In this document: one piece after another, positions 36,145-47,657 of the stretch | Layout: each line of letters opens with the position of its first letter | Numbering within the stretch: the stretch's first letter is position 1 | Assembly (NCBI GenBank): GCA_010094025.1 | Contig: ML991841.1 | Location: 1-64,000, forward strand | Length of the DNA stretch: 64,000 nt | Source of the DNA: Viridothelium virens | Lineage: Eukaryota > Ascomycota > Dothideomycetes > Trypetheliales > Trypetheliaceae | Direction: 5' to 3' | Made by a program: the position numbers and the translations under genes | The notes under the pieces: model-generated | The model's database searches: none | Told to the model about the DNA's origin: nothing | The model's input: the letters and a program-made list of their open reading frames with translations, nothing else

Positions 36145-36795
36145 CTATGTAGCGCTCGAAAAGTTCCTCTCTGGAATCCAGCCGCCACTCTCAAGTGGTT
36201 CTCCCGAACTGTCCTTTGCCTTATACATCCACCCGCCTCCTTGATACTCTCGCTCCGTAATAGTTACATTCGGATGCTTTCCACTCTGATCCTCAAACCA
36301 AACGGTTTCATTCACCTCGAACTTTGCGGGATACTGCCGTATACATCAGCTACTCTAACCAGGCGTGGGGGTTGGAGAATACTTACAGTAGCGGCAGGTA
36401 CCTGGGAAGGCAGGCGATATGCGCGACTATCCGGAGGGTTGTCTGGACACGTGTTTTCCTGCAAACGTCATGTGAATGCCTCAGTACAGATTACCAGTCT
36501 ATGCTTACTGGCTGAGAAGGAGGCATATCGGGCGAGCTTGCGTAAATTTCGTCGAGACGGGTCAAGGAATCAAGGACGGTGCGATTTTCGTTGGGCTGCT
36601 TGACGAACGACGGAAGACTGCCTCACAAGGCTTTCTGTTTGGCAGAGCCCCCTTCTCTGAGGCAGCATCTTACAATTTATACCTTTTCGTGGATTTGTCA
36701 GATGTAGGCAAAATGGCAGCCAGTGCCCCGACCGGCAGGATAATCTGGGAGGGAACCAATGAAGTTATTGCGTAACCATCCTCGATCTCCGCCAT
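36145..36795 (-). CDS. Small hidden four-exon gene, unknown function
   Basis: This is a 160-residue protein found only by splicing: 36795-36683, 36617-36509, 36458-36387 and 36333-36145. All junctions have GT..AG ends, and the total is exactly 161 codons with stop. It begins MAEIEDGYAITSLVPSQIIL, with a short hydrophobic stretch near residues 15-30. A linker follows (VKQPNENRTVLDSLTRLDEI, then CPDNPPDSRAYRL). The C-terminal 60 residues look like a small beta-rich module: KFEVNETVWFED, VTITEREYQGGGWMYKAKDS and ESGGWIPERNF, in the style of SH3/Tudor-like tails of fungal proteins. I do not recognise the family. It is divergent from the caspase-like gene, with 227 bp between starts, so joint regulation is likely. 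Confidence 0.68.
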
Positions 36796-37022
36796 TGCCA
36801 GCCAGAGCCTCATCTAAACTCAGCGTGGTCGTTCAGCCAGCATCCTACCACGACTCAGCCCACGATAGCTGAACCAATGTTGTATCATGGCTCTGCGTGT
36901 GGCCAGTTTAATATGCAAGCATCCATGGAGCACCCCCCACATCGACGAACTGCCGCACTGGTTCGCTACACCAAGTATTCTCCTTGGTGGAAGCATTCAC
37001 GTATTGGGCGCCTTGTACAAGC
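36796..37022. promoter_or_regulatory. Divergent promoter, small gene / caspase-like gene
   Basis: A 227-bp spacer separates the two start codons. Both promoters must lie here or overlap the first exons. No TATA box is evident. Confidence 0.5.
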
Positions 37023-38532
37023 ATGTCTTCACCAATAGCCTCGAGATTTAACTCCACTATCGGTGACGGTAGCCCAGCCCTGTGTCACACGAAATCAGGT
37101 TCACAGGCTGAAGCTACTCGACTGCAAAATCTCTGGGATGACTCGATGAAGCATCAGACGAAATATGTTCATTACAGCAAAGTTGCAGTCTTGATGATTT
37201 CATGGGAGGATGAATGCGATGACCTCAAAACCAAGAACGAGGTAGGTAACTCCCAGTCAGTCCTTGCTTCCCTCCACTCTACTCGGTATTGACCCAGCTT
37301 AGGTGGATCGATTGGCAGATGTTTTCGAGAACATGTATAAGTTCGATGTCAAGTATGCAAAGCTGAACGGCGAACAGCGAGCTCAAGCTCAGTTGTCAGT
37401 CCATCTTTCGAAATTTGTTCTTGAATTTGAGAAGCAAGGCGAAAGCACTTTGTTGATAATCTATTATGCCGGTCATGGTTGGCTCCATTATTCCCAAGAT
37501 GCAAAATCACGACAGAAGTCCTTGGGGCTTGCAGGGTAAGCTTCTGGGCATTCATACATAGCTTTGCACTGATATCCTTCAGGAGTCTGTCCCAGAAAGC
37601 GCAAAAGCAACTACGTCGAAATGGCATTGTGTGGGACCTGGCCGAGGCAAATATTAAAGACGTCGAAGCTGATGTTTTTCTTATATTCGATTGCTGTCAT
37701 GCTGGCGCCTTATGTCGTTCTATGGAGAACCAACGGTTTGGAGCTCTAGCTGCTTGTGCTGCGGACGCGAAGACAAAAATTCCAGGCAAGACCTCGTTCA
37801 CGACAGCCCTAATCTGGGCCCTCGGTCAGTTGGCTAGCCGGTCCAACAAGCCCTTCTTTGAATCATGGGAACTCAGGAAGAAGATTGTAAATTATCCTGA
37901 TTTTCCACAGGATCAGGACCCCCAGTCGTTTGGACCCAATATTTGCCTGGCTCCGTTTTCATTCGACAACAACCATCAAGGAATTCATTTCGGCCAAACC
38001 ATCGAGGCCTCCTACATTGATCTTCGATTCCATTGTGTTCGACTGGATGACAAAGTGATTGCCAGCATCGCGTCTATGTTAAAGGAAATGATGCTCAAGC
38101 AGGAGTTCCCCACACATCACATCAATTTCTTAGGCAAAAATTCAGAGTGGAGGCCACACCAGCAAGGACTAGCAGAGAGATACTGGACCTTGTGGAGTGC
38201 TTTCGTGAAAGGCCAAGGAAGGGGTCATCAAATTTCCCAGACCCGGCCCGTCAACGATGGGGTTGATGTCGCCGCCATACCATTGTCACGGTTCGGCACG
38301 TTCAGATGGGATCTGTTGCGGTTCTGGAACTGGCCATGGATTCTGCCGATGCTTGGTGGTCTTGGGTTGTCGTTCATAGGAACAGCCAGCCTTCTCCAGT
38401 TTGTGCGTGGTGAGTCGATCATCCCTCATCTCAAAGCATCCACTATCTATTTCGAGCCTTATTCTAACACTAGGACAGACCTTTCAGAACTTTTTCTCAA
38501 TTGGTTTTGACACTATGGATCTTGATTCATAG
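37023..38532 (+). CDS. Caspase-like (peptidase C14) protein, membrane-anchored
   Basis: This caspase-fold cysteine protease has about 445 residues. Exons are 37023-37241, 37303-37535, 37583-38409 and 38474-38532. The last intron has a strong CTAAC branch site; unspliced, the frame would end at 38510. The catalytic dyad is visible as His in IIYYAGHGW (exon 2) and Cys in FLIFDCCHAGAL (exon 3), separated by the usual 80-90 residues. Unlike yeast-type metacaspases there is no Pro/Gln-rich prodomain. A probable membrane helix lies near the C-terminus (WPWILPMLGGLGLSFIGTAS). The start was set at the ATG at 37023. Fungal C14 proteins of this kind often occur as NLR-linked effectors; substrate and activity are unknown here. 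Confidence 0.82.
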
Positions 38533-38965
38533 AGTTGTTTTCGAATTTGTTGTGACTTCGTAAAATTTGACGCCTTAGATATGGACGATACGCTGGTATC
38601 TCATGTCGCTTGTACATTGCAATCATTTGGAAGACTAGAGGACCTAGTCAACAGCTATCCAGGTAATCTGTCAACTCATGATTGCGGCAAGAAGCTCTTT
38701 CATTTCCGATGTACAATCACTTCTCTGTACAAGACTCGCTTATGTAACATTAGCCTCCCTTTTTACTTCTAAGATTCTCGCTAACACGCTGAGTCTGAGT
38801 TTTCATTGCAATCCATTGCCGATCGCACAGAAATGAATTAAAGCGTGAAGAAAGGAACCCCAGAAAACTGTTATCTAAGACTCATCGATAGTTTTGGTTG
38901 TCGCCTGCAAGTAGGAAATCTGCCATCGTCGCTGACCCGTTACTCCCGTTCTCTCAATCAGACTG
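38533..38965. other. Intergenic region
   Basis: This short stretch lies between the convergent caspase-like gene and the distal C-terminal segment of the patatin gene. No gene is recognised. Confidence 0.45.
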
Positions 38966-40023
38966 TCAAGCCTCTTCGGCACACTCTTCCAGGAACTCAA
39001 AAGGAACCAGCCCCTTTGCGCCAGGGTCACTGGCGCGTACGACTAGACACATGCCTAGATGGACAGAAATTTAGCGAAGCTTATGTCAACGGATGCAGAT
39101 AAAACGTACCCTCGTCCGAGGCTCTTGCGTTCTTTCCGCTACTTACGATTCGAAATAGCTCGCCGACCACCATAGTGAGTTCTGATTCTGCCTCACCTGG
39201 AAAATAGTATCGCGCTCGATACAGCGGACTAGTCCACTGTGTCTCTATCCTACCTATCTGACTTGACGTATTATGTTCAGAGTAGCGATAGTACTTGAAG
39301 GACCTCTCGGCGTTGACTGGAATAACATTGAGCGGCCATAGGGCCTCCTCTGTGGAGTTTACTCCTCCAAAGTTCGTATTCTGGTGTCACAGCCATAACG
39401 GCATGGAGCCTTCGAGCTCAGTAGAAGGCGCAGGAGAACCTAAGATATCAGAAGTTCCCGCCTCCGAGGCGTCAAGCTCGCTCGGAAAATAAGGAGTGGT
39501 GCTCCTATGCGGGGAATTACAGTGAGCTGGCTCATTCGGCAGTTCAAGAATGGCTTGATCCTCGTTCTGCAAGTGCACGGATGCCATAGCTGGGCTGGAT
39601 ACTTTCCCAGCTGCATAGTACTCTCGCAAGCTCTCGTGCCATTGTCGATGTTGGATGGCCTCAAGTTCCACGGCGCCTGGTGGGTAGGACGTTCGTAAGA
39701 ATGGCTGCGCAAAGTGGTGATGCTCACTCTTTCGCCTATTTCGGCCAATGTTTCGAAAGACATTGCCGATTCTCATGCCATCGTTTGGCGTCGTTGCGGG
39801 AGCGGGCCCCTGAGTTAAGTAAGTCTTCATTCTTTCTATATCCCGCGCAGACGCATGCCCCAGAACGTGACTCGGTTTTGTGAAGGAATCCAGATTCCAG
39901 ACCTGAGAAATGTGTGTTGTATTGGGTGGCTCCCACTGGAGCCGTCGTCTACGTGGACTGGCAGCGTCCGCTAGCCGGCGCTTGTTGGTGTCCGCAAAGT
40001 TCTGGCGCGAATCTGCACGAGTT
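38966..40023 (-). pseudogene. Distal C-terminal segment of the patatin-fusion gene
   Basis: An open segment of about 210 codons begins just past an acceptor at 40024 (RTRADSRQNFADTNKRRLAD, a basic tail). It reaches an in-frame TGA at 39389-39387, then stays open in the same frame to a donor at 39110. It resumes at 39054 and stops at 38966. The second part reads well as protein (EEALWPLNVIPVNAERSFKY, VVGELFRIV, GLVPFEFLEECAEEA). The exon before it, ending at 40067, does not join in frame: the 43-nt intervening stretch is not a multiple of three. This is either the broken end of the patatin-fusion gene or a small separate gene whose start I cannot see. Confidence 0.45.
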
Positions 40024-40066
40024 CTGTCAATCATCAATTAAGTGTAAAGATTTTGGCCAAACATAC

Positions 40067-43000
40067 TGAGTTGGAGGTTTTCGTCTTCTGTTAGGCGTCT
40101 CGGAAAGCCACTAATAGGAAAGCAGTCATTATCCATACAGAGCTTGATCTCTGTAGATACGAGCTTATTGGCTAGCTCGATATCAACTCCACCGAGGTTA
40201 AACTGGTTCAGACGGATCATACTGTCGATCGTCCCTTTCGAGATCGGGATCTTTTGGCAGATCTCGGAGGTCTGGCGTTCCTCCTGGATTATAAAGCAGA
40301 GATCACGTCCTGATTTCAGTCTGTACATTAGAATCCTTCCTAATTGACCTATTTCCTTCGTCCCGTGAGCTAGACGGCATGCTATTCGACCTGATAATCA
40401 TCAGCCTCGCTCAGCAAGAGAGGGGTTTGGCATACCAGAAAAGATGCAGCCCGCAGAATGGTCCGATTGAGGTTCGGTCAATTCGAAGTAGAAGCAAGAC
40501 GATATAAGTCGATTCGCAATCTCCTCAATTCGAGAATCTTGCGACATCTTGTCGCGAACAACACGCCGCAGTTCCAGGACACTTTGGACATCATCAAGCT
40601 TTGGTATTTCCATGCTTAATTTTGGGTTGAGACGCATATAGCGGGACAGACGACTATTGCCAAGACGGCATTGAAAATCGTTCCATGTTCGCTCACAGTC
40701 TAGGGAAGAAGCAATATGATTTTTCACTATTTTGATCTTCGCTTTCAAGTTGGTGTATACGCCCAAGGGAGGTGCGGATGTGCTCTGATTGTCGATATTA
40801 CGTGGCTGTCGTGAAATTCCAGTTCCAATCGAAAGAACTAAATCCGGAGATAACTCAACGAGGTTGCTCCAAATCAGCCGGCGCTCTTTCTCAGCGACCG
40901 CTATGGGATTATTATGGCATATTGCGCCGTCTAGATACGTTCGTTTGGAGGCCTCGTGGTGGAAGGGCTTAAAGTACCCAGTCGCAGCCGTAGTTGCTCT
41001 GGCCCTGTAATCCAATAGTCAGTGTAGCACTACAATATGTTAGCAGAAGAGAGGGACGTACACTTCCCATAATTTAAGCTCGTTTCCGGCTCTTTCAGGA
41101 CGCTGAAACTGGTAGGGCACTTCTTAAGGTTAGAAAAAATACGTTGGGTGCAAAAAGCCGACTTTTTGACGTACAGTGCTCATAGCAAGGCCGATTGTAG
41201 TTGGAAAATATGACTGGGAGACCGCTGGCTTCAGATGTCGATGTGACAGCAACCTTTATAGAGCAACCTGAGGATTCGTTGTACTGCGGACCTCCGAACA
41301 GATTTTGATCTTTCGAAAAGCTTGCCTGAAGCGCCTGCTCAAAGGGTTTTGTTTCGTACTTTGAGCCATTATAGTTCTCAATGAACCAGCCAATTACAGG
41401 CAAACCACTGCCTATTCGCGGCGTAAAAGCTTGTGGACACAATCTCTGAAAGGAATCCGTACAATCTGCAACAGACAGATGTTGTATTCCAAGCCCCAAA
41501 GCAATCAAGCCACCAGTGCTGTAGGGTGAATCAGCGGGTCGAATACAATAGAAAGAGAGCACTCACCTGGTCCCAACTATAAGGTCGAAGAAGTTCCGAA
41601 TTGGGAGATACCCACCCATCGCTTCTTCGATGAGCTGTAGGATCTCTAACTCCACGACCCCTCGGATGCCACCCCTAGCACGCAACGAGTTAGTAACAGC
41701 CATCATGGCCCTTGGGATCATCCCACGTACCCATCAAGCGTGAGCACCCGGATGCCGGCCGACCTTGGCTTGAGATACACGCGAAATTTCCAAGATTGAT
41801 AACGTCGAAGACTCCCAGATTCGATTGGACATTCCTGGATTTCGACTTCCGTGTTGCCGCAGGGCCGACCGTAGTTCCGAATACAGGATGTGCATAAAAT
41901 GTGTCCGCAGGGGAGCACATGTTCTGGGGGCTCAAAGAGGCAGCAGTAACAAGCTGTTTGACTGCTGAAAATTCTCTGTCCACGGGTAGCATGCCGGTAG
42001 AAGTTAGGCATGACAACGTCTCGGTGGATCTCGGAAGCGGCGATGATTTCTCGTTGGCCTTTTTGGATACGCTCCTGCAATGACCCATGGAGATTTTGAA
42101 GACAGAGATAAACATTCGATCGGAAAGACCCGTGGTGGGTTTCGAAGGAAAACTGGGAGTCGTATTCACCAAATGCCAGGACTTGACCATCTTGACGTTG
42201 GTGTCCTTTGCTATGGCCACCTCGAACATTAACACATCTCCCACCCCCTTGCTTACTGAACTCGCAGGGCCAGTGACTTTGAGAGAAATTTTCCAGGGCT
42301 GTATCCAGATGTTCTAAATATTGAGGAAATATCTTGTCTGGTGTTCCAACAATCTTCTTCCGTGCACAATCAAACATAATGCAGGATGCAACCATGTAAC
42401 TAAGTTCCTCAAAAATTGTGTTCGCATCAGCATTATCTTTCCACTCATCCATAATGTTAATAGCTAGTTTTAGAATATTTCCGCCAAAGTCTAAGGGGAT
42501 CGGACTGTTTAAAAAAGATGCTTGCACAAAGTCGAATGGGGCGTCTAAGGTGCATGCAAAATGTGTGAAAGCGTGCTGAAGATATGACTGGAGGTTGTCA
42601 GCATCAAGCAGCATACGCAATTCACGCTTACGCCAGATTGACATCTGACAAGCGCGCTGAATTTGGTTGTAGAGCTTGTCAACCTGCTGCTGCACAACTT
42701 TCGGACGTCCTCCGTCGGGAACACGGATTATCTAACACCATTATTAGCAACAGTAAGTTCCCGTATGTGATAAGCGTTCCGCATGATTCTACCCAGGGAC
42801 GACTTACACGGACTGAGCTATAATAGACTTCCATTAATTGCTCCACAGTCTTGATTTCACGGCCACAACTTTGCCACTTGGCTGCATACTTAGTAAAAGT
42901 TGGGTTATTATACACCGTCTTTGACAGGCTCTCAAAGATTTTTTGAGTTCCAGCTTCGACATCCCACCAGTCGACATCAAAGCTAGATCTAGACGCATTC

Positions 43001-45083
43001 AGGACGATAAGAGCATGGGGAAGCACCGGTTGATTTGATGAAGTTTCTAACGCTGCGTCAGCCCATTCCACCAGCTTGCTAAAGACACCCTCTATGACTC
43101 TAGGCTTATGTTAGCGTTGGTGCAAGAAGGGAGTTCGTATCCAGGGAGAGGCACTTACTTGGGATTGCGAAGAACAAATACAATTACGTCTGAAAATGTG
43201 TAGAGAATGCGGGGATAGAGATTAGTGACCGCGTATTCTCGACTATTAATTTTAGTAGTATCAGCCCACGCGAGCCGTCTCTCTGAGAGCAGTCTAGCAG
43301 CACGGGACTGTCGGACCGAAGCTTCGGTATTGGATAGCCTATTGCCTCTCCGCTTTCTACGAAGTTTCGTGTTAATAGGCTCTCTCTCGCCTCCCTCGAG
43401 TCCTTCACAGTCAGCGAAAAGGATGGGCTCTGCAGAGTATGCCGTTCGAGGTTCACTGTACAAATGGACATCTTCTGAGGTAGGGTCTGCAACATCAGCT
43501 GAATCAGTTGAGCCTACAACTGGTGTACTATACTCTTCGTCTTCTCCTAGACCGAGGTCGATGAGGAGCTTAATCAGTGCACTCTTACCAGCCCCTGTCT
43601 GACCAACGAAGGAGGCAATACTTGGTGTTCGGTTTGTAACTTCAAGGGGAGACAAGTGTCCGGGAGGCTGCCAAGTGCCCTGTCCTTCCTCATTGGTATG
43701 ATCCATCAGATCGCCAAATCTTCCAAAATCTTGAAAGGTCGGCGGGCCAGCATCAGAACGGTCGACACCTGCATGAATTAGCAAAATGCCCGACTATCGA
43801 GATACGTCTTGCATTCATGAATAAATTCACTCCTTCAATTCGTTATACGGACTTCGTAGGCTGGAGGAAAACGAAGAAAGAGAACGTACCAAACCAAGTC
43901 GTCCCTTCATCAGCTTTGCATAGCTTTTGCCGCATAGTCGCGTCAGTTGAAGGTTCAAGAACTTTGCGTACTTTCGCAGCAACGGATGCCTGAGTCTTCT
44001 CATGCGGATCACCTCGAATGGTAAGCTTTTTCCCTATGTGCGCTGGCTGTTTTTCCCAACAGTCGTCGCAGAGTCGGAAGTTGCATCCATTACAAAAACA
44101 TGCAGGAGCAGCAGAGCAATTCAAATTCTCACAGGACTCCTCTGCAGGTCTCTGACTGGTCTGCGAATTATTTCGGCTGCGTGCGAATTTTTGCGAAGAT
44201 GATTGTGAAATATCAAGTGAGATTGGGATACCGCCTTGCGCCTGATTGGATCTCCTTCAAGACGCTTCTTTTTGCTCAATAGAAGTAATCTGAGCTCTGT
44301 GGGATGGATTTCTCCTTTCCGTTGGACCGTTTGGTTCGAGATTTTCATGGCGGGGTTCCATAGTTGGTCGTATCAGATGAGTCCTAGTACTATTTCCTCT
44401 GGTAACTTGTGGAGAGCTACGATCAGGTATAGTGGTTTCATTTTTAGGAACTGAATCTTCACGGGTGGAGGTATGTGGAGCGAGGGGAGAAGTGCTTGGT
44501 AGTGTCGTGTATTTGACTGGAGCTAACCAAAGGTCGGTCTGGTAATCTCGGGAGCTGAGTTGAGAATAGGTCAACGTCTATCTTTTTCTTTAATGGGTGC
44601 ACAAAGACTTACGTGGCCTCTGGACGTTCCGTTGTGTACGTGTGTCGTAAGGACATTGGGTAGCTCACAGGAACTTGCTTATCGTCTACTACTACGTTAA
44701 ACGAGTTCCTCCCGACGAAAAGTGCCCCCTGATAAGCGATAACGCCGTATATCTAGGTGATACACATTCTATTCCACTGAAATGAAGTCAGTGCTCACCT
44801 GGGCAAAAGATAATGTAATTCCTCCGAGAAAACCTGGAGTAAGCCCTGTATTGGGGACGTTCTGGTATTTCCAGAAAGGGCGGATGAATCTCTAGCAGAA
44901 GTATTTGACCGTCCCCGATGTGGGTAGGCTGAATAGGTTCACAATCGCCACGACAGAATCGTCTTTGAGGTAATGGAACTTGGTCGTAGATGTAGGAATG
45001 CAAAGCCGAAGGTACGCTCAATTCTCCAGCGGCAAGTGATTGAAGTGGGATTGATTGCTCAACCCAGAGATATGGAAGAGTAC
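40067..45083 (-). CDS. Zinc finger-GTPase-RING-patatin multidomain protein
   Basis: This is a very large fungal fusion. In order: an N-terminal conserved region (about 45080-44613; LWVEQSIPLQSLAAGELSVP), a linker with SRDYQTDLWLAPVKYTTLPS, a Cys-rich B-box-like finger (CNGCNFRLCDDCW), a GTPase with P-loop GQTGAGKS and DCEG, a RING finger (CYCCLFEPPEHVLPCGHILC), and a patatin lipase with LDGGGIRG, nucleophile serine in GTSTGG and the aspartate in LDGAICHNNP. Secure exons are 44554-43890, 43768-43159, 43099-42808, 42731-41731, 41674-41567, 41518-41175, 41119-41062, 41004-40436 and 40390-40067. In the N-terminal part the frame is not continuous: an in-frame TGA lies at 44259-44257, the 44799/44728 junction is off by one, and no ATG starts the first exon. 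Function is inferred as signal-controlled phospholipase. Confidence 0.75.
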
Positions 45084-46558
45084 GAGTTCATTGATTTGAT
45101 TCTGGTGAACAATAGCAGTAAGAAAAATCAAGGCTTGCCAGATGCTGACTAGGGCAAGGAAATTGAACTGGTAGTAGATGGGTAGAAGGATAAGCAGAAC
45201 TGCAGACCGTCTCTTGGAAGAAGTAGCGAGCCCAAGAATGATCTTGAGGATTGCCCCATACCCTTTAAATAGGGCGATCGCCGCAATGAGGATTCTCTAG
45301 TTGAAAGTCGGATTTTGGTGACACGTTCTGTCCATGATTTATAATAGCTTAAGGCGAAAGAGTCTGGATCAATAAAGAAGGCAAAGAAACTCATCCTGAC
45401 CGGGTTTTGATGGACTGGATACGAGACAGAACGCGTCGTTGTTGGCAAGGCAGACTACCATCAAGAGATAAGCAGCAGTGTCAACCTTGATCAATCTCCC
45501 GATTGGCTTAACAGAAGGTAAAGACAAAGTAGAAAGTTAATCGAGGCAGATTTCAACATCCATCGTTTTCCAGATTAGTGATGATAAACATTCCAGCCTG
45601 GTGGGTACTGCATGCGGGGCGAAATATCAAGTCGCAGAAAGAATGCGCCCATTGAAGCGTGCAGAATCCCTTCACGAGGAGGGATAACCTCTTGAATGGT
45701 TTAGAGTGTGCTAATTCCTTAGCAAATTCGACAAGGGTTGGATCCGATCCAGAGGTCGAATAGAAGAGCGATGACAACGGATTATCAAGTGCCAATACGG
45801 CTCGACTGAGCGATTTTGCTTGTGATTGGTGCCTTGATTACGGTGCTTCCGGGTTATCAGGTGCGGGACAGAATTGTTTCCCCATGATTGCAGAAGGATA
45901 GTCGCGAATAGCGTTCTCGAAGCTACGGCTTCCCTTGCAAAGAACGGAGCTAAGTGTGCAACGCGATGACAGGAAAAGAAAATGCTGAGTTCCTGGAATG
46001 ATCGCTGTGAGTCACGTATGATCCTCGATACCTGGCTCAACTCAAGTGCTTCTCATGCCGAGATCTCGATGAAGAGGAAGTCAAGCGTAAGGCAAGGCTT
46101 TGCAAGGCTTAGGGAGGCTCGCCTTATGGAGTACACTCTCGCCTACTTTTAGCAAGTCTTTTCATCCTTTGCCCACATCCGTGCTCGTAGAGACTAGCTA
46201 TGAGGCTCCTCTGCGATATCATGCAGTGCAGACAGTGGGCCCGCTGTTCAGGAGCATTGACCAAATGTAGTGAGGATGGCGCAACTTTGCCGGGTGCTGC
46301 ACTCTAGCACGACCAAGAAAAGCAATGCGGCAGGATGCCCAAGATCCAGAGGCAAATCAGCGATAGAAGATTGAGGCAGTGAAAGATATAGGGAAAGGGT
46401 GCGTCCAGTCAGACTGGTCGAATAGTCTCCTACCCAAGGTAGCCATGAAGATACTGTAATCTCTTAGAAAAGAGCTTATGTCGGCCGATGGATCGGACGA
46501 GGCGGGCCGGTAACTAGCGCCCGTTCGGCTTTCCCGATCAGCCCTTCTGGCAAGGTTC
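45084..46558. other. Upstream region, no recognised gene
   Basis: This 1.5-kb stretch lies upstream of the patatin-fusion gene. Short frames on the minus strand (for example 45711-46040) show no domain. Near 46080-46120 the element AAGGCTTTGCAAGGCTTAGG holds a short direct repeat. Confidence 0.4.
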
Positions 46559-46862
46559 GCCATAGCCGCAACATCCGCCAAAACCCCCACTAGCGTTAAA
46601 ATTCGCCTCCCTTACTAAATTTATTAATAAGTCTACAATTTTGATGTTTTTTATGTTTTTTACTTTTTTTACTGCCTAATTTAGAGTTTTTAAGGTAATT
46701 TAACTTATTATTATTTTACATTATTATTTAAACCTTATTTTTTTAGGTTTTTAAAGAGTTATTAATACTACTTTACATAGTTACACATATAAAAAAACCT
46801 CAGTAAAATTAGAGATTCTTTATCTAATCTTATCTTATCTAATCTCTGCTCTAATCTCTGGG

Positions 46863-46997
46863 TAGGCCTTACCTTTCTGCGCAGGTCCTACCTCTTTGCG
46901 CAGGTCCTACCTCTCTGTGTAGGCCTTACCTCTCTGCGCAGATCCTACCTCTCTGCGCAGATCCTACCTCTCTGCGCAGGTCCTACCTCTCTGCGCA
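46863..46997 (+). repeat. 19-bp minisatellite
   Basis: About seven copies of a 19-base unit close to GGTCCTACCTCTCTGCGCA run into the assembly gap. Copies differ by a few bases (GATCC or GGCCTT at the start). The array probably continues through the gap, since CCTGCGCAGAT appears on its far side. Confidence 0.85.
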
Positions 46998-47657
46998 NNN
47001 NNNNNNNNNNNNNNNNNNNNNNNNNNNNNNNNNNNNNNNNNNNNNNNNNNNNNNNNNNNNNNNNNNNNNNNNNNNNNNNNNNNNNNNNNNNNNNNNNNNN
47101 NNNNNNNNNNNNNNNNNNNNNNNNNNNNNNNNNNNNNNNNNNNNNNNNNNNNNNNNNNNNNNNNNNNNNNNNNNNNNNNNNNNNNNNNNNNNNNNNNNNN
47201 NNNNNNNNNNNNNNNNNNNNNNNNNNNNNNNNNNNNNNNNNNNNNNNNNNNNNNNNNNNNNNNNNNNNNNNNNNNNNNNNNNNNNNNNNNNNNNNNNNNN
47301 NNNNNNNNNNNNNNNNNNNNNNNNNNNNNNNNNNNNNNNNNNNNNNNNNNNNNNNNNNNNNNNNNNNNNNNNNNNNNNNNNNNNNNNNNNNNNNNNNNNN
47401 NNNNNNNNNNNNNNNNNNNNNNNNNNNNNNNNNNNNNNNNNNNNNNNNNNNNNNNNNNNNNNNNNNNNNNNNNNNNNNNNNNNNNNNNNNNNNNNNNNNN
47501 NNNNNNNNNNNNNNNNNNNNNNNNNNNNNNNNNNNNNNNNNNNNNNNNNNNNNNNNNNNNNNNNNNNNNNNNNNNNNNNNNNNNNNNNNNNNNNNNNNNN
47601 NNNNNNNNNNNNNNNNNNNNNNNNNNNNNNNNNNNNNNNNNNNNNNNNNNNNNNNNN
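46998..47657. other. Assembly gap (660 N)
   Basis: A run of undetermined bases begins inside the minisatellite. Its length may be an estimate. Any reading frame through it is meaningless. Confidence 0.99.

Noticed and set aside
46861-46997. CRISPR array
   Set aside because: The repeats are direct tandem copies without unique spacers, in a eukaryotic genome; this is a minisatellite.
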